A DNA stretch of 64,000 nt, taken from positions 1,860,001 to 1,924,000 of the forward strand of contig NC_089396.1 in NCBI RefSeq assembly GCF_003171515.1, written 5' to 3'. This document shows positions 34,360 to 45,608 of this stretch, in pieces. The notes under the pieces are model-generated. The model ran no database searches. It saw nothing but the letters and a program-made list of their open reading frames with translations, and was not told the DNA's origin. The stretch is from Pyrenophora tritici-repentis (Eukaryota; Ascomycota; Dothideomycetes; Pleosporales; Pleosporaceae). Both the position numbers and the translations under genes were made by a program. The stretch's first letter is position 1; each line of letters opens with the position of its first letter.

Positions 34360-36132
34360 TTATGGCATATTCTTGTCTGGGGCTCCCTGGCCCAGCTTGA
34401 AGTACCCTGGAGAGAGGTTCTGGAATACCTGCATCGGGTCAAATTTCTTACTGATAGCGATTAACTTCTGGACATTAGCCGACCCATAACTAGCGAGCGG
34501 GTCCTGGTATGTACTAGCGTAATTGATATAAATGAAGCCGTTGTCCAAGTTCTTACTCTTTGCATATGCCTTAACTGTCTTCGTGACCGTTGAGAAGAAA
34601 TTCATCACGGCAGCATCATCTGAAGCTTTGGCCCACCACGCACTCATGCTCATGATGAACAAAGGGCCGTCTACTGGACCAAGACCCAGAGCGTTGCCGC
34701 CGTTCTTTTGCATGCCTTTGAGTTGACCTTCGGTGATGGCCTGGATCGAGATGAATGGCAAGATACTCTCGACGGACTGAATAATGGGAAAGTTCGTATA
34801 GAAGGTATCAACGAGGAAGGAGTAAAGTTCGCGATCAACTTTGAGAGAGATGTCCCAGAAGGTCTGGCGTAACCCAAGGTCCTCATCTGCTCTGTTGTTG
34901 TTCATCTTCGCAGTCAGATTGGCAAGTGAGCCGAATGAGGTGTCGTCTGCGATGGGTTTGAGCGCACGGATAGGGTCGAAGATTGGGGGGTGGGCAACAG
35001 GTTTCGCATATTGCGTATTCACAGCACTGATCTTCCCTCCGAGCGAAGGAACGTAGCCGAATGACTACTTGTTATCAGACAAAATCGGTTATCTCGATCT
35101 AGAAGGAAGCTTACCGCAATCTCAGCAGCATCGGTATCTGTGGAGGAGCCGGTGACAGCAAAGTCGTATAGAGCATCGAGTACACCAGTAAAGTTACTCT
35201 CTAAGAAAATACGCTGACCTCCCCACATTAGGCCCAGGGGAAACGCGTCCAATTTGAAGTTAGTAACAATGCCGAAATTGCCACTGCCACCACGCAAAGC
35301 CCAGAACAATTCGGGGTAATCCGTAGGAGTAGCGGTCACAATACGGCCACAAGCCGTAACGACTTCGTAAGCAGCAACATTGTCACATGCCCAGCCCAAT
35401 TTGTTAGAAAAGAACGAGATTCCGCCTCCAAGAATGAGACCAGGAACACCAACTGTAGCGATCTGTACTCGTGTCAGCAATGTGTTTGAGATATTGCCGG
35501 TCAAACTCACTCTACCCCCAACAACGCCGAGACCATGCTTCTCAAGTGCTGTGTAAACATCAAACCACCGGTTTCCAGGGCCGACGTCAGCGTATTTCCC
35601 ATCAATGGATGGTGCGATGGTATTGAACTTCTTCATCGAGACCGTGATGCCACCTTTAATGTTTGATGCTCCTGCGAAGGCAGCATGACTGCCTCCCCTG
35701 ACGGCAAACGGGCATTGGGTCAATCGAGAGATCAGGACCATGGATGATACTTCGGTTGCTTTTGCTGGCTCGAAGACGCATAATGGCTCGATGTCTGCCT
35801 GTTGACCCGACCAATAGGTGCCTAGGAAGGCATTGTACGGTAAAGTTTGGTTCGACAGTATTGTATTATTTCCATACACAGCCTTCAAAGCAAAACACTA
35901 TCTCGTTGTCAGCGTTGTAAACTACCTAAGTAGGTGGAAAGACGAGACTAACAGCAATGAAGCAACCGTTGAGGGGAGTTTGCTCGGCAAGCCTCAAGAG
36001 CTGAGGTACAGCGGAAACATCTACGCCATTCTCAATGAGTGCCTGCGTCACATTGAAGTCTGTAGGCTCGAAGACATCAGCCTGCACTGATATCGCCGCG
36101 ACGAAGGTACTAAAAGATATTAATGACTTCAT
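34360..36132 (-). CDS. Secreted FAD-linked oxidoreductase, berberine-bridge (BBE) type
   Basis: Four exons, 36132-35953, 35897-35511, 35462-35115 and 35064-34360, all phase 0, give 539 residues. Residues 1-19 (MKSLISFSTFVAAISVQAD) are a signal peptide. The FAD-binding PCMH domain shows CPFAVRGGSHAAFAG, where His131 is the expected flavin-linking residue, and GWACDNV with Cys215 as a possible second flavin attachment. The C-terminal BBE segment (YINYASTYQDP, FDPMQVFQNLSPGYFKLG) is complete. Enzymes of this family oxidise alcohols, sugars or alkaloid-like metabolites with O2 outside the cell. N-glycosylation sites are frequent (NNT, NQT, NFT). It ends convergently 281 bp from the NTPase gene and lies next to the intact hAT element. 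Confidence 0.9.
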
Positions 36133-36761
36133 CGTCAATAGAGTGGAATGTCTATGGCTATGACTGTATCTCAGGAATCTTTAAGTTGACGAGGTGCAGC
36201 ACCGGCTTAATATAGCTAGTTATTCGTTCGCTAATGACTCTTCCTGGACGATCAGTACCCATACTTAGCTGCATGGTTCGGCTCGCTTACGCGGTTGTAC
36301 TATCGTAAGGATCACCATGGAAGCAGACTATCCTTGTGGATGCTAGGTACCTGTAGGTAAAATCAAAGATCTAGCCGGCGCGTAGTGGTGGAGAATAAAA
36401 TGGTCTATTCGCTTAGGCTAACACTCCACATCTGACACAATGTTCGTGGCTTAGAATGAGGAAACAAAGAACCTATAAGACCAACATACTATCTAGGTAA
36501 TGAGCGGCATTTGGCCGATGTGTAAGCGGCATGGAGGTGTAGCGTTAGCGGATATCGAACAGCGGATAGCATGGCTTGGGGGGGAACCGAGCAGTAGCCC
36601 TGCATAATGTGGCGTTAAGACGTGTGCAGCGAGATTAACACCTGCAGGGTTACTAAGCCCACCATTCAATATACCTAGCTACGGCCAAGAACAATTAGGG
36701 TCAATAGTTCATGTGTGTCAGCATAATTGCTGTTATTGGAAACACACGTCCTTCATACCAA
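36133..36761. other. Promoter side of the oxidoreductase gene up to hAT target site
   Basis: No gene is supported. The left 8-bp target duplication of the following hAT element closes this stretch at 36762-36769. Confidence 0.45.
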
Positions 36762-36769
36762 CCTCCCCC

Positions 36770-39700
36770 CAGACTTTCCAAAAAGCAAGTTGACTTGGAT
36801 TACTTGCTTGACTTGCTTGGTTTAAACCAAGCAAGCAAGTCAAGTAAGAGCTGGGCAGCTAAGCAAGCAAGTCAAGTCAAGATACTTTGCTTGCTTGGCT
36901 TACTTGGTTTACTTGGTTGTTTTAGCGTTACTGTGATGAGGGTGCTAAAACTGCTGTACGGTAGATGTCGCGATGGTTTTGAAGTGTTGCAGTTGCCTCG
37001 GTTGAGTCCCAAACAGGCTAAGCGGCTATCAAATAACGTTAGCCTTAGTCTAGCGCATTGCTCCAATCTCGACGTACGCCTGTCTAGAAGCCTATCGCAA
37101 TGCAGTATCCCCTATAGCAACGCGTTTTCCAGTGATTTATACTGCCCTGATACCCCCAATATGGCCAAACGTCGCCTACCACAAACTTCTGCTCGGAGCA
37201 AACGTACGAAAGTAGCCGCTGCCACCAACAACGTCGCCTCAACTCCTGAGGCTTCACCTGAGCCTGCATCTAAGCCTGCATCTAAGCCTAGACCTCAGCG
37301 TCGATCACCTCGCAAAACCCTAGCTGCCGCAAGCCAGGCTAACGCCTCGCCGCCAATACCTACCTTCGAGTTGCAGTTCTTAGAGTCGCAGGCGGAGGCT
37401 GAGATTGTCGCGCCCACCGAGGGCAGCCGAGCTGGCACGGTGGCTACAACTGAGGCTGGAGAGGGTGGTCAGGATGAGACAAACAGCGCACTAGTTGAGA
37501 ACTTTGACGGCATTGACTGGGCACGTTTACCTGATTTTATCAAGCCATTGGCGCGTTCTAAGCGCCCAAAAAGTTGGATCTTTCAGTATGGCTACCGCGT
37601 TGTTGAGCGCCATGCTACATCTCGAATCTGGTTTGTGTGCAAGTACTGCCATGTACACAAAACTATCGACGCTGGCCGTGGTGGTTTGTTTAACATTACT
37701 CAGGCTACAACCTCAGCAGCCACCCATCTCAGCCAACCAAAGCCTGGCCACAACCTTACGAAAGATGGCCCAAAGTTAGCGCAGAGAGCTCGAGGCCAGC
37801 TGTCGTTGCGGCAAGCTTTTGACGCTGGTTTAGACGTACAACAAAACACTGCTAACGCGTTTGGAAACTTCGACGTAGAGGGCTTTCGAACAGCCACTGT
37901 CATGTGGCTTGTTAACCGAAACCACCCGCTCAGCGAACTTACGACGCCTGATTTTAGAGAGATGATGAGATTTGCCAACCCAGAGGCAGAGGCAGCGTTG
38001 TGGGTAAGTAATACCAGCGTTTCTACCTTTGTGATGAGGTTGTTCCGGTCTATACGACCGCAAGTTATCGACACCCTGTCAGGCTCAGTAAGCAAAATAC
38101 ACGTAAGCTTTGATGGCTGGACAACAAAGGGTGGTAAACGTGGCTTCTTTGGAGTAGTCGCTCACTTTGCCGACGCAGCTGGAATAATACGAGACTTACC
38201 AATCGATCTGCCTGAGCTCGCTGGCGCCCACACCGGTGAGGCTATTGCCAAAGCTATCTCGACGACGCTCTCAGCATACGGAATAACAAGCGACCGATTA
38301 GGCTATTTTGTACTCGACAACGCTACCAACAACGACACTGCGATCGCCGCGCTCGCGCGCGAGTACGAATTTGAGTCCGCTCACCGGCGCCTCCGCTGCA
38401 GTTGTCACACGCTTAACCTCATCGGCCAGGCTATTATATTTGGCACCAACAAAGACGCCTACGGCAACACTCAAGAGCAGTACAATACCGAGGAGCAGTA
38501 TATGCGAGAGTGGCGGAAAGATGGCCCTATTGGAGTGCTAGTTGACGTCATCAACTATATCAAAACGCCGCAACAGTACGAGCTTTTTCGTGGCTACCAG
38601 CGCCTTGCCAACAACAACCTGCCTGCTGAAGGGCGTCTCAAAGTACTCGAGCCAGTCAAGCCTGTCGTCACTCGCTGGAACTCATACTATGCTGCTTTTG
38701 AGCGCGCTACCAAGCTTCAAGCCGCGTATAACTTGTACGCTGAGCATCATATCAATAGGGTTATCCTTGAAGATGCGCACGCTGCGCAGCGGAATAATAA
38801 GCGGCCCGACGCCCCAAACTGGATGAGATCAACTGGGCTCCGAGCTGCTGACTGGGCGGTGATTGCAGAGTACCAGGACTGCTTAGAGCCGCTCAAGTAC
38901 GCCACAAAACGCCTCGAGGGACGCTCTAAGGATGGCAAATACGGCGCAATCTATGAGGTTATACCCGTTTTTGAGTACGTACTCAGCAAGCTTGAGGCCC
39001 GGGCGCGCCCGTTCGAGCACGTCGACTTCAACGCTCATGCCGAGGCTCCAGAGGATCACCTCAACGTCAACCTCCGCGCCGCGTGGAGCAAAGCCAACGA
39101 CTACTACAACAAGCTCGACGACTCGCCCGCTTACTACGCCGCTGTTTGCCTACACCCGTACTACAAGAACTACTGCGATGTGGCGTGGGCAGACAAAGCT
39201 GATTGGCTTACTAGTGCCAACGCGTCGTTCCAACAGCTTTGGGCGGCATACAAACCTCAACGAGCACGCCAGCGGTATACAACTGCGCCGAGTAGCAACA
39301 ACATAGACGAGGCAATTATTGCTATACTTAGCCGCAACAATGACCGAGAGGCTCCACTTGACGAGTTTGAGCGCTGGAAAACACAAGAGCCGCAGTGGAC
39401 GCAGGAGCAGTACAACGCAGATGGAAATCCTGTCCAATACTGGATACAACTACTGCCGAAATACCCGCATTTAGCGCAGTTTGCAATCGATATCATGACT
39501 ATCCCAGCATCAAGCAGCGACTGTGAGCGCCTCTTCAGTGAGCTTGGCGACCTTCTTGAACCTAAACGACGTGCTCTGGGCAGTGAGCTACTCGCAGCTC
39601 TTCAATTAGTAAGGTCATGGGTGCGAGCTGGTTATAAACCGTACAACTGTAGCGAGGCTAAGCTTTCAGATGAGCAGCTTGTAGGAGATTACAACATACT

Positions 39701-40071
39701 AGAGTGTAGACTCCGCAACAATCAATTCAATCCGGTCACTCTCCTAGACCCACTTACCTATCTAGGTAGGGCTTAAACTCCTATAGGTAACTACTAGGCT
39801 TAAAGCGGTAATCAATCAATCCAATCTGAACCTTCTAGGACCCACTTAATTGATTGTTGCGGACTGTGCTAGAGTGGAACACTGAGTTTTGGTAATTTGT
39901 ATGTAGCTTAATCTCTTTGTAGTAGTCAAGTAATCCAAGTACTTGCAAGTAATACAAGCAAGTCAAGCAAGTAAAAAAATCACCCCAAGCAAGTCAAGTA
40001 AAGCCTATGTTTGAACCAAGCAAGTCAAGTTTAGAGCGGTGACTTGCTTTACTTGCTTGTTGGAAAGTCTG
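36770..40071 (+). mobile_element. hAT transposon, copy 2, structurally intact
   Basis: A 3,302-bp element with a perfect 8-bp target duplication CCTCCCCC at 36762-36769 and 40072-40079. Terminal inverted repeats are CAGACTTTCCAA-A/C-AAGCAAGT on both sides with one or two mismatches. Both subterminal regions hold many copies, in both orientations, of CAAGCAAGTCAAGT-like words, the usual arrangement of transposase-binding sites in hAT elements. It carries one uninterrupted transposase gene. Confidence 0.94.
37161..39776 (+). CDS. hAT-family transposase, intact
   Basis: 871 residues from ATG 37161 (MAKRRLPQTSARSKRTK). The frame is open 150 codons further upstream, but that part is translated subterminal repeat and terminal repeat, so the inner ATG is taken. 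Domains in order: basic Pro/Ser-rich leader, BED zinc finger (WFVCKYCHVHK, distal His around TSAATHLSQPKPGH), RNase-H-like core with HVSFDGWTTKGGKRGFFG and FVLDNATNNDTA as the Asp regions, RRLRCSCHTLNLIGQ insertion motif, TRWNSYYAAFERA, and a C-terminal dimerisation region (QYWIQLLPKYPHLAQFA, IPASSSDCERLFSELGD). It is complete relative to the broken relative at 20132-22811 and could mobilise this element. Confidence 0.94.
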   Translation: MAKRRLPQTSARSKRTKVAAATNNVASTPEASPEPASKPASKPRPQRRSPRKTLAAASQANASPPIPTFELQFLESQAEAEIVAPTEGSRAGTVATTEAGEGGQDETNSALVENFDGIDWARLPDFIKPLARSKRPKSWIFQYGYRVVERHATSRIWFVCKYCHVHKTIDAGRGGLFNITQATTSAATHLSQPKPGHNLTKDGPKLAQRARGQLSLRQAFDAGLDVQQNTANAFGNFDVEGFRTATVMWLVNRNHPLSELTTPDFREMMRFANPEAEAALWVSNTSVSTFVMRLFRSIRPQVIDTLSGSVSKIHVSFDGWTTKGGKRGFFGVVAHFADAAGIIRDLPIDLPELAGAHTGEAIAKAISTTLSAYGITSDRLGYFVLDNATNNDTAIAALAREYEFESAHRRLRCSCHTLNLIGQAIIFGTNKDAYGNTQEQYNTEEQYMREWRKDGPIGVLVDVINYIKTPQQYELFRGYQRLANNNLPAEGRLKVLEPVKPVVTRWNSYYAAFERATKLQAAYNLYAEHHINRVILEDAHAAQRNNKRPDAPNWMRSTGLRAADWAVIAEYQDCLEPLKYATKRLEGRSKDGKYGAIYEVIPVFEYVLSKLEARARPFEHVDFNAHAEAPEDHLNVNLRAAWSKANDYYNKLDDSPAYYAAVCLHPYYKNYCDVAWADKADWLTSANASFQQLWAAYKPQRARQRYTTAPSSNNIDEAIIAILSRNNDREAPLDEFERWKTQEPQWTQEQYNADGNPVQYWIQLLPKYPHLAQFAIDIMTIPASSSDCERLFSELGDLLEPKRRALGSELLAALQLVRSWVRAGYKPYNCSEAKLSDEQLVGDYNILECRLRNNQFNPVTLLDPLTYLGRA

Positions 40072-40079
40072 CCTCCCCC

Positions 40080-41142
40080 TACGGCTGTAGAACGCCTCAT
40101 CAAACCACCGCATGATTGCCTAGGCTATTACCACATTTCCTTGCATCGGAAGTTGCATATGCGATTGGAGAATATATTTAAGAACATGTGGTTCTAAAGT
40201 ATCTAAGTAAAAAGGGCACGTAGGGTATCGTTGCAAAAGCCGCAGTGGGGGCCAGAACTGCCGTCCCGATGCGCCAGCCCAGAAGCTACGTCGACAGTAA
40301 CACAACAAGCCTCCACCAGACGTTATTTTTATCATCTCTGGTGACGCATCCCTAAAGTATACTGCATCCTATACAGCATTGTCGAGTTGAGTCAGTAATC
40401 TGCGTCGAAACTCGACATTCCTGCCCAAACATACCTAGGTAGGAGGTACTTTCCAGTCTGGAAGATTGCTTTTAGGTGGCGATATTAAAAACTTTCCATA
40501 TCATCGTTTGGCATCGTTTGGGAGCGGCGGTTTTAGGGGTCGCTGTCCCGATGCAGTTGACTGTACCATAGTACCATTTTGAGTGCCGCCCTCAACACCG
40601 CCCTATTCCCACCCATCTGCTTTTTTTATCCATCAAGTACACAAAAACAACACTTTGTGTCATTCAGAGTTAGTTTTATTTTCGCTGTTGAGCTAGCCAG
40701 CAAATAATCGGTTGAAACGCATATCCGCGCGTCAAAATGGACCAGAAAGAGGAGCGGCAGCTGCGGGCGTCAGCATCCATTCTCACTTACCACCAATGAC
40801 CAGGTCTATGATTTCAACCATCATATTCTACAACGTATCTGCTTGAGCCCAGATCTGATGTAAACAGGAGCCCTGAGGATTCGACGATGACGTCTTCGGT
40901 GCATCGGTATCGTGGTTAGGGATCGATCTTTGAGTGGAACGCAGACTTGGATTGAAGATACATGCTGGGGATTGATACGAGTCACCTTATCGCGATCTAT
41001 CGAGGGATTATCTGGTAAAGATACCTCACTTGACAATGATCCGATCGCGTCTCTGACCACCTGTCATGCAAGCTACGCGCGGTACACCTTAGACGCCTAG
41101 CATCTCCAACCTGATCTTGAACTCCTTTACGTCAAACAGTGC
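40080..41142. other. Intergenic
   Basis: 1.06 kb right of the hAT element; no supportable gene. It should hold the 3' end of the following minus-strand transcript. Confidence 0.45.
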
Positions 41143-42336
41143 CTACTGCCATGAATAATGCTCGTTATTAACCCACAAGGGCGTATCTTTGGCGATACTG
41201 CCATCAGTGTCATACCACAACAGACTAGCAATGCTCTCTTCTCCACGTTCCACGATAGTGTGCTGGATTCCAGTTCGGTCCATTAACTCCGATACTAAGG
41301 GCGATGGGTCCCACAATCTGACGACATCCAGCTTCCATTCACTAGCTTCGGCCTGCGCAGCTTGTAGTATAGCTTTTAGAGACTCGACTTGTTCCTCGTA
41401 CACCTCTTGAGCGGGTCGTTTTGCAGCATCTGAAGGAAGCCTCGTGGCAGTCTCGTCGATCTCCAAGACTAAGCGCAGTATGTATAATACATTGTTTTTG
41501 GGTTCGACGTCGTGACGGCCATAGTACCGGTGTGCCCAAAGTGCCCACATCTGATTGCCTGGTGAACCGACTATGGCGCCTTTTACCGTTGGTAACTTTC
41601 CAAAGAGATGGTTACAGGCAAAGGTCTCCTTTGCGAAATGCCAGTACATATTATCCAAATCTGGGATGATTGTGAACCGCGTCTTGATCTCTTCTGTAGG
41701 TACAGCCATGCGAGATCGAACGATGACTTCGTCGCGCCTACACAAGCCTTCGAGGTCTTCTTCGGTGACTGGCTTAGCGATTGACGGCCATGAGATAGCT
41801 TCTGGTTGAATCTCAACATGAAGATTCGTCGCGTTCGGGTGCCACCCTAGTTGGGCGTAATACTCTTTTCCAATGTCAGAGTATAGGGTAGTACCCATGC
41901 ATGGTAGAGTCTCCTTTTGCCATTTGTATAGCACCTTGGCCATTTCACTCATCATGCGCGATGCATAACCCCGACGACGATATGGTGGGGCGCAAAATAC
42001 ACTAGCGATCGTGTGGACCATATTATCGCTGACTACACCGTTGCTGTCACTGGTGAGGGAACGCTTGTAGAAGCTTTCGCAAGAACATAGGATGTGACGC
42101 TCGCCAGGAGCTTGGTCCTTGTGGACAAGTATCCAGATGGTCAGTCCTCCATCACGGGCCACGGGAACCGTAGTAAGGTACAACGACTCTTCCAGATACA
42201 GAGAGGGCGTGAGCGATTCGACCCATGCAACAGAACTGTTCTTCCAAATGGCGACACACTCCTCCAGGGTAGGATGTCGGAGGACAAGGTCGCGGCTGCT
42301 CGAGGACGGTAGATCGTCATCCGAGGTACCGACCAT
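41143..42336 (-). CDS. GNAT-fold N-acetyltransferase, LYC1 (lysine acetyltransferase)-like
   Basis: Single exon, 397 residues from ATG 42336 (MVGTSDDDLPSSSSRDLVLR). The acetyl-CoA-binding motif A of the GNAT fold is ASVFCAPPYRRRGYASRMM, with the R-x-x-G-x-A loop, followed by TTLYSDIGKEYYAQLGWH (motif B region). The C-terminal half (from about GAIVGSPGNQMWALWAHRYY) is the extension that distinguishes the fungal LYC1 group, in which the Yarrowia member N6-acetylates lysine to start its breakdown. The C-terminus ends NNEHYSWQ. Family call is from remembered similarity; enzyme activity is inferred. Confidence 0.72.
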   Translation of the reverse strand: MVGTSDDDLPSSSSRDLVLRHPTLEECVAIWKNSSVAWVESLTPSLYLEESLYLTTVPVARDGGLTIWILVHKDQAPGERHILCSCESFYKRSLTSDSNGVVSDNMVHTIASVFCAPPYRRRGYASRMMSEMAKVLYKWQKETLPCMGTTLYSDIGKEYYAQLGWHPNATNLHVEIQPEAISWPSIAKPVTEEDLEGLCRRDEVIVRSRMAVPTEEIKTRFTIIPDLDNMYWHFAKETFACNHLFGKLPTVKGAIVGSPGNQMWALWAHRYYGRHDVEPKNNVLYILRLVLEIDETATRLPSDAAKRPAQEVYEEQVESLKAILQAAQAEASEWKLDVVRLWDPSPLVSELMDRTGIQHTIVERGEESIASLLWYDTDGSIAKDTPLWVNNEHYSWQ

Positions 42337-44024
42337 GGCGATGCGCTTCTTATTGTTCACGCTGATTCCAGTAGGGACACTTTCGGTATCAACTATCTGA
42401 GGGTAGGTCAGAAAAGGTGTATGTATACCAAAAGGAGAAAGTTGCTGATACCTTGTATACTCGTTTGCAATAAGCCTGTTTTAAGAGAGTACTTAAATGC
42501 CACAAGTGGATTTACCTTTACTTACAGGAAGTTATGTACCGGTACCACCATGTTATACCTAGGTAGCCAGGAGATGCGAAATGAAACACGTGATTATGCG
42601 TGATGCGTATCGGACGGCAGACGGAAGGAGCAAAATCCTGGAGTGTCATGCTGCGTGGACTCAAGGGCCGAGGTAAAAGGCGGGGTACCTGTTGGATCGC
42701 TTGCTGACAGGGCTACCCCGGAAAGCATGCAGTAGCAGCCACAACCCACTCCATGGCTCCCGAATCGGAAAGCTACTACCTATTCAGCGTGGTGCAGATT
42801 TGACGTCGCGAAAAAGAATGTCAGTTCGACATTTTACAATGATCTACGCCCTCTACTAACCTCGTACCAAAGTTGTTTATACGTTCAAAAATGCCACTGT
42901 ATATGAAGGCCTTGGACGGATCCAAGCGCAGATTCTGTGTCACGGAAGTAACTCCGAAAATCATAATACATCTCCAGAAGCCATCGACATGTTTCTTCAG
43001 TATTTGATAGGGACTAAAGAGCATATGAAAGTAGCGCAATTATCAGGAAGAAGTTCCATAATATCTTACTATCAGTCTTTGAGACAGGGTGTTTAAAAAG
43101 CTCGGTAGGGCTCTCGTTCCAGCACTACATACTCATGTAATAAGCAAGCTAATGGGCGAGATAGAAAGACATTTGTCGCTCTTGCTAGGCAAAGATACAT
43201 TTCTACTATCCTTACCCCAAGGCATGGTGGAAAGAACCTGCTGCTGCGGCACAATGACTACACCTTGAGGCACTCCAAGCGATATATCAGCTTCGATTCG
43301 TAGGTTCAACGACTTCCAAAAATACCTCTTAGTAAGACATGACGATCGGTGCTGCTGATCTAAGGGACTTTGTGCACAAAGAGTGAGATAAACTGGTTGT
43401 GCAAGTCATCACTACGTGCAGAGTCTATCCTTGGAAGACACCAGAGAGTACAGAGAAGTTCTGAAATCCACCGTTTCAAGAACGCAAAAATCTATGACCT
43501 TTAAATGAATATGCTACGTTGGGAAGTATCTCTGGTGCCTCGATGCGCAGTGAGGGACACTGGTCAAGCAGAACGGTTTTACTCCGTATCATAGTAAGCG
43601 CTAACACATGGACACGCCGGCACAGCGCGGGTGTTTTGGTTCAAAGATATCCTCGTGTAGCACATGATGAGATTGGTCAACTTCCACATGTCAGATACGA
43701 TTTGCGTTGGCTGGGAGATGTTACTAAGTCTCGAGCTACCGGGCGGTGTGGGATACGATGCATCCATCACCATCACAACCAATTCCGGCTCATCAGACCA
43801 GCTCCTAGGATGCACATTTGTCCAGACGCTACCCCCGAGTAAGTTCCCCGTGGGTTGGCTTGATCTGCCATTTGTGCATAAAGTCTCACATCCCCCCATG
43901 AAAGATGGAATAGTAGATTGAATGATCTGCAATACCACTGTTACTGAACCTGTATTTATCTACCTACGCAAAGCAGACTCATACAAGAACTTTCTCAAAA
44001 ATTAAACTTTCTACCGCAATTACG
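42337..44024. other. Gene-poor stretch, left part of accessory region
   Basis: 1.7 kb with no supportable gene. It contains a second copy of the dispersed AAAAAGCTCGGTAGGGCTCTC motif at 43095-43115. Overlapping short ORFs on both strands at 43519-43938 have no signal or domain. Confidence 0.45.
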
Positions 44025-44289
44025 ATGTAGTTCCCGAGAATTGCCCTAAGCATCATGCTCTCAATTGGTGCCGCAAACGCCGCTGCAGTAGCCAGTCCCA
44101 AGTATAAGGAAAACGACGGAGAACCAGTGGTCTGCAAGCTTTGTCAACCCGGCAATAGTCTCCGTGTAAGTGAAATGAAGTTCGCCATTGACCATTTCTC
44201 AAAAGTCTGACTGGTATTCGCCTTAGTGCCTTGAATCTTGTGGTTGGAATATATACTGGCAACCGACTTGCAGTAAGCCTTGTAAATAG
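44025..44289 (+). pseudogene. Small cysteine-rich secreted-protein gene with a stop as second codon
   Basis: Two exons, 44025(or 44055)-44165 and 44227-44289, with donor GTAAGT and acceptor CCTTAG in phase 0. From the ATG at 44055 the product is 57 residues with six cysteines at 27, 30, 38, 42, 52 and 56 (VVCKLC, RCLESC, TCSKPC) and a short Ala-rich start. An ATG at 44025 lies ten codons upstream in the same frame, but its second codon is TAG; the codons from there to 44055 read as the hydrophobic core of a signal peptide (FPRIALSIM). So the natural start appears lost by a nonsense change, and translation from 44055 would give a much shortened signal. It may be a dead or non-secreted allele of an effector-like gene. 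Confidence 0.55.
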
Positions 44290-44568
44290 TGAGTACTTAG
44301 TTCATCACTCTGTGTAATCTATCTAGAAGGACGCTAACGTGAACTGCTAGAGGAGCAGCAACTTCGGCGACAAGATGAAGTAGGCCGGTTGTGCAAGTCA
44401 CTGTGTAAAGGCCTTTCTGTAGAAGCGATTCGGAGAAAATAGAACACGTTAGAGGCGACTATGCCAGAGATTTATACCTTCTTAAACTGCTGTCGATGGT
44501 GTTTTGTAGAAAGTGTGTTTGACGTCTTGTTTTTGCACGATGGGATGTCGATCAGTAAAGTGATTCTA

Positions 44569-44968
44569 ACATGGTTGGCAAGCGAGCGGCCCACCCAAAA
44601 ACACACCAAAAAGCGGAGTTTTGGCAACAGAATATCTCAACAACCACCAAATAGATTTTTCTTAAAATCTTACTGTGAAGCTGCACACACATAAGCATGT
44701 AGATTCTATAGTTACAGGGCTATAGCTAACTTAGTTGTAGAGTTGTTAAGCAAAAACGAAAAATTTCCGCTTTTTTAGCCTCCAAATTCTATATCTCTAC
44801 ATCTAGAGTAGCTAGGGCCCTATAATCATAGAATCTTATAGAATTATAATCCTAGAGTTCTAGTAAAACCTTTAAGAAAAATCTATTAGGTGGTTGTTAA
44901 GATATTGAGTTGCCAAAACTCCGCTTTTTGGTGTGTTTTTGGGTGGGCCGCTCGCTTGCCAACCATGT
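44569..44968. mobile_element. TA-flanked small inverted-repeat element (MITE-like)
   Basis: A 400-bp element between TA dinucleotides (44567-44568 and 44969-44970). Its two ends are inverted repeats of about 100 bp, beginning ACATGGTTGGCAAGCGAGCG and including a conserved AAAAAGCGGAGTTTTGGCAAC word, with only a few differences near the inner end. The middle ~200 bp is AT-rich and non-coding. TA duplication points to Tc1/mariner-type mobilisation. The ends differ from both pogo copies in this window, so the partner transposase is not here. Confidence 0.85.
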
Positions 44969-44970
44969 TA

Positions 44971-45608
44971 CTCCGTGTTACGGTAAGCGTAAGTCGAAGC
45001 GCTAACCAAATGACTTCATGGAGTGACACGGAGGCTCTCATGTAGAAAGATCTCCACATGGCACAATACACATTTAGTCAATTCTCTATGTTCTCGTGTA
45101 TGCGTCATACGATTGGTCCAATCCTTTCGCATCTTCATGTAATACGTGGTACAACTGGTTGACTCACTTTATTTCGGGCAATTCAAGAGTCTAAAAAGCT
45201 TGGTAGTGCTCTCATCGAAATCCTGTAAGCGATAGTTCTTCAATTTGGTAAGCAAGGATAGTTCCACCTGGATTTGCCCTTCAGGTTTCGGTTGTGGTTA
45301 AATTCGTACGTCATCAAGTGTCCTAGACAGTTTATCGAACAGGAGACACTGAATAGAACCGCTAAATGGGAACCAGTCACTTCACCCATGATTTCGATGT
45401 CCTCTACAATCACCATCGACGTTCCTTTCCAAGTCGCGATATCGTGTATTTCCTTGCAATCTCTAGTATTTATCGATTGCTATATTGAGTACCTTCATGA
45501 AACTATGAACCGAGTACAAAGTATACAGCATACGTATATTGCCTTCTAGAAAACACTCTTTCCCAACAGCCCACACACGCACCTCACCATCCATTCTATC
45601 CCCCATAC
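44971..45608. other. Gene-poor stretch
   Basis: No supportable gene. Holds the third copy of the dispersed motif (AAAAAGCTTGGTAGTGCTCTC, 45193-45213). Confidence 0.4.

Noticed and set aside
36711..37160. 150-codon N-terminal extension of the hAT transposase ORF
   Set aside because: It starts outside the element and translates the terminal and subterminal repeats; the ATG at 37161 is the more credible start.
43519..43938. Overlapping ORFs on both strands in the gene-poor stretch
   Set aside because: Both strands are open by chance; no signal peptide, domain or intron pattern.
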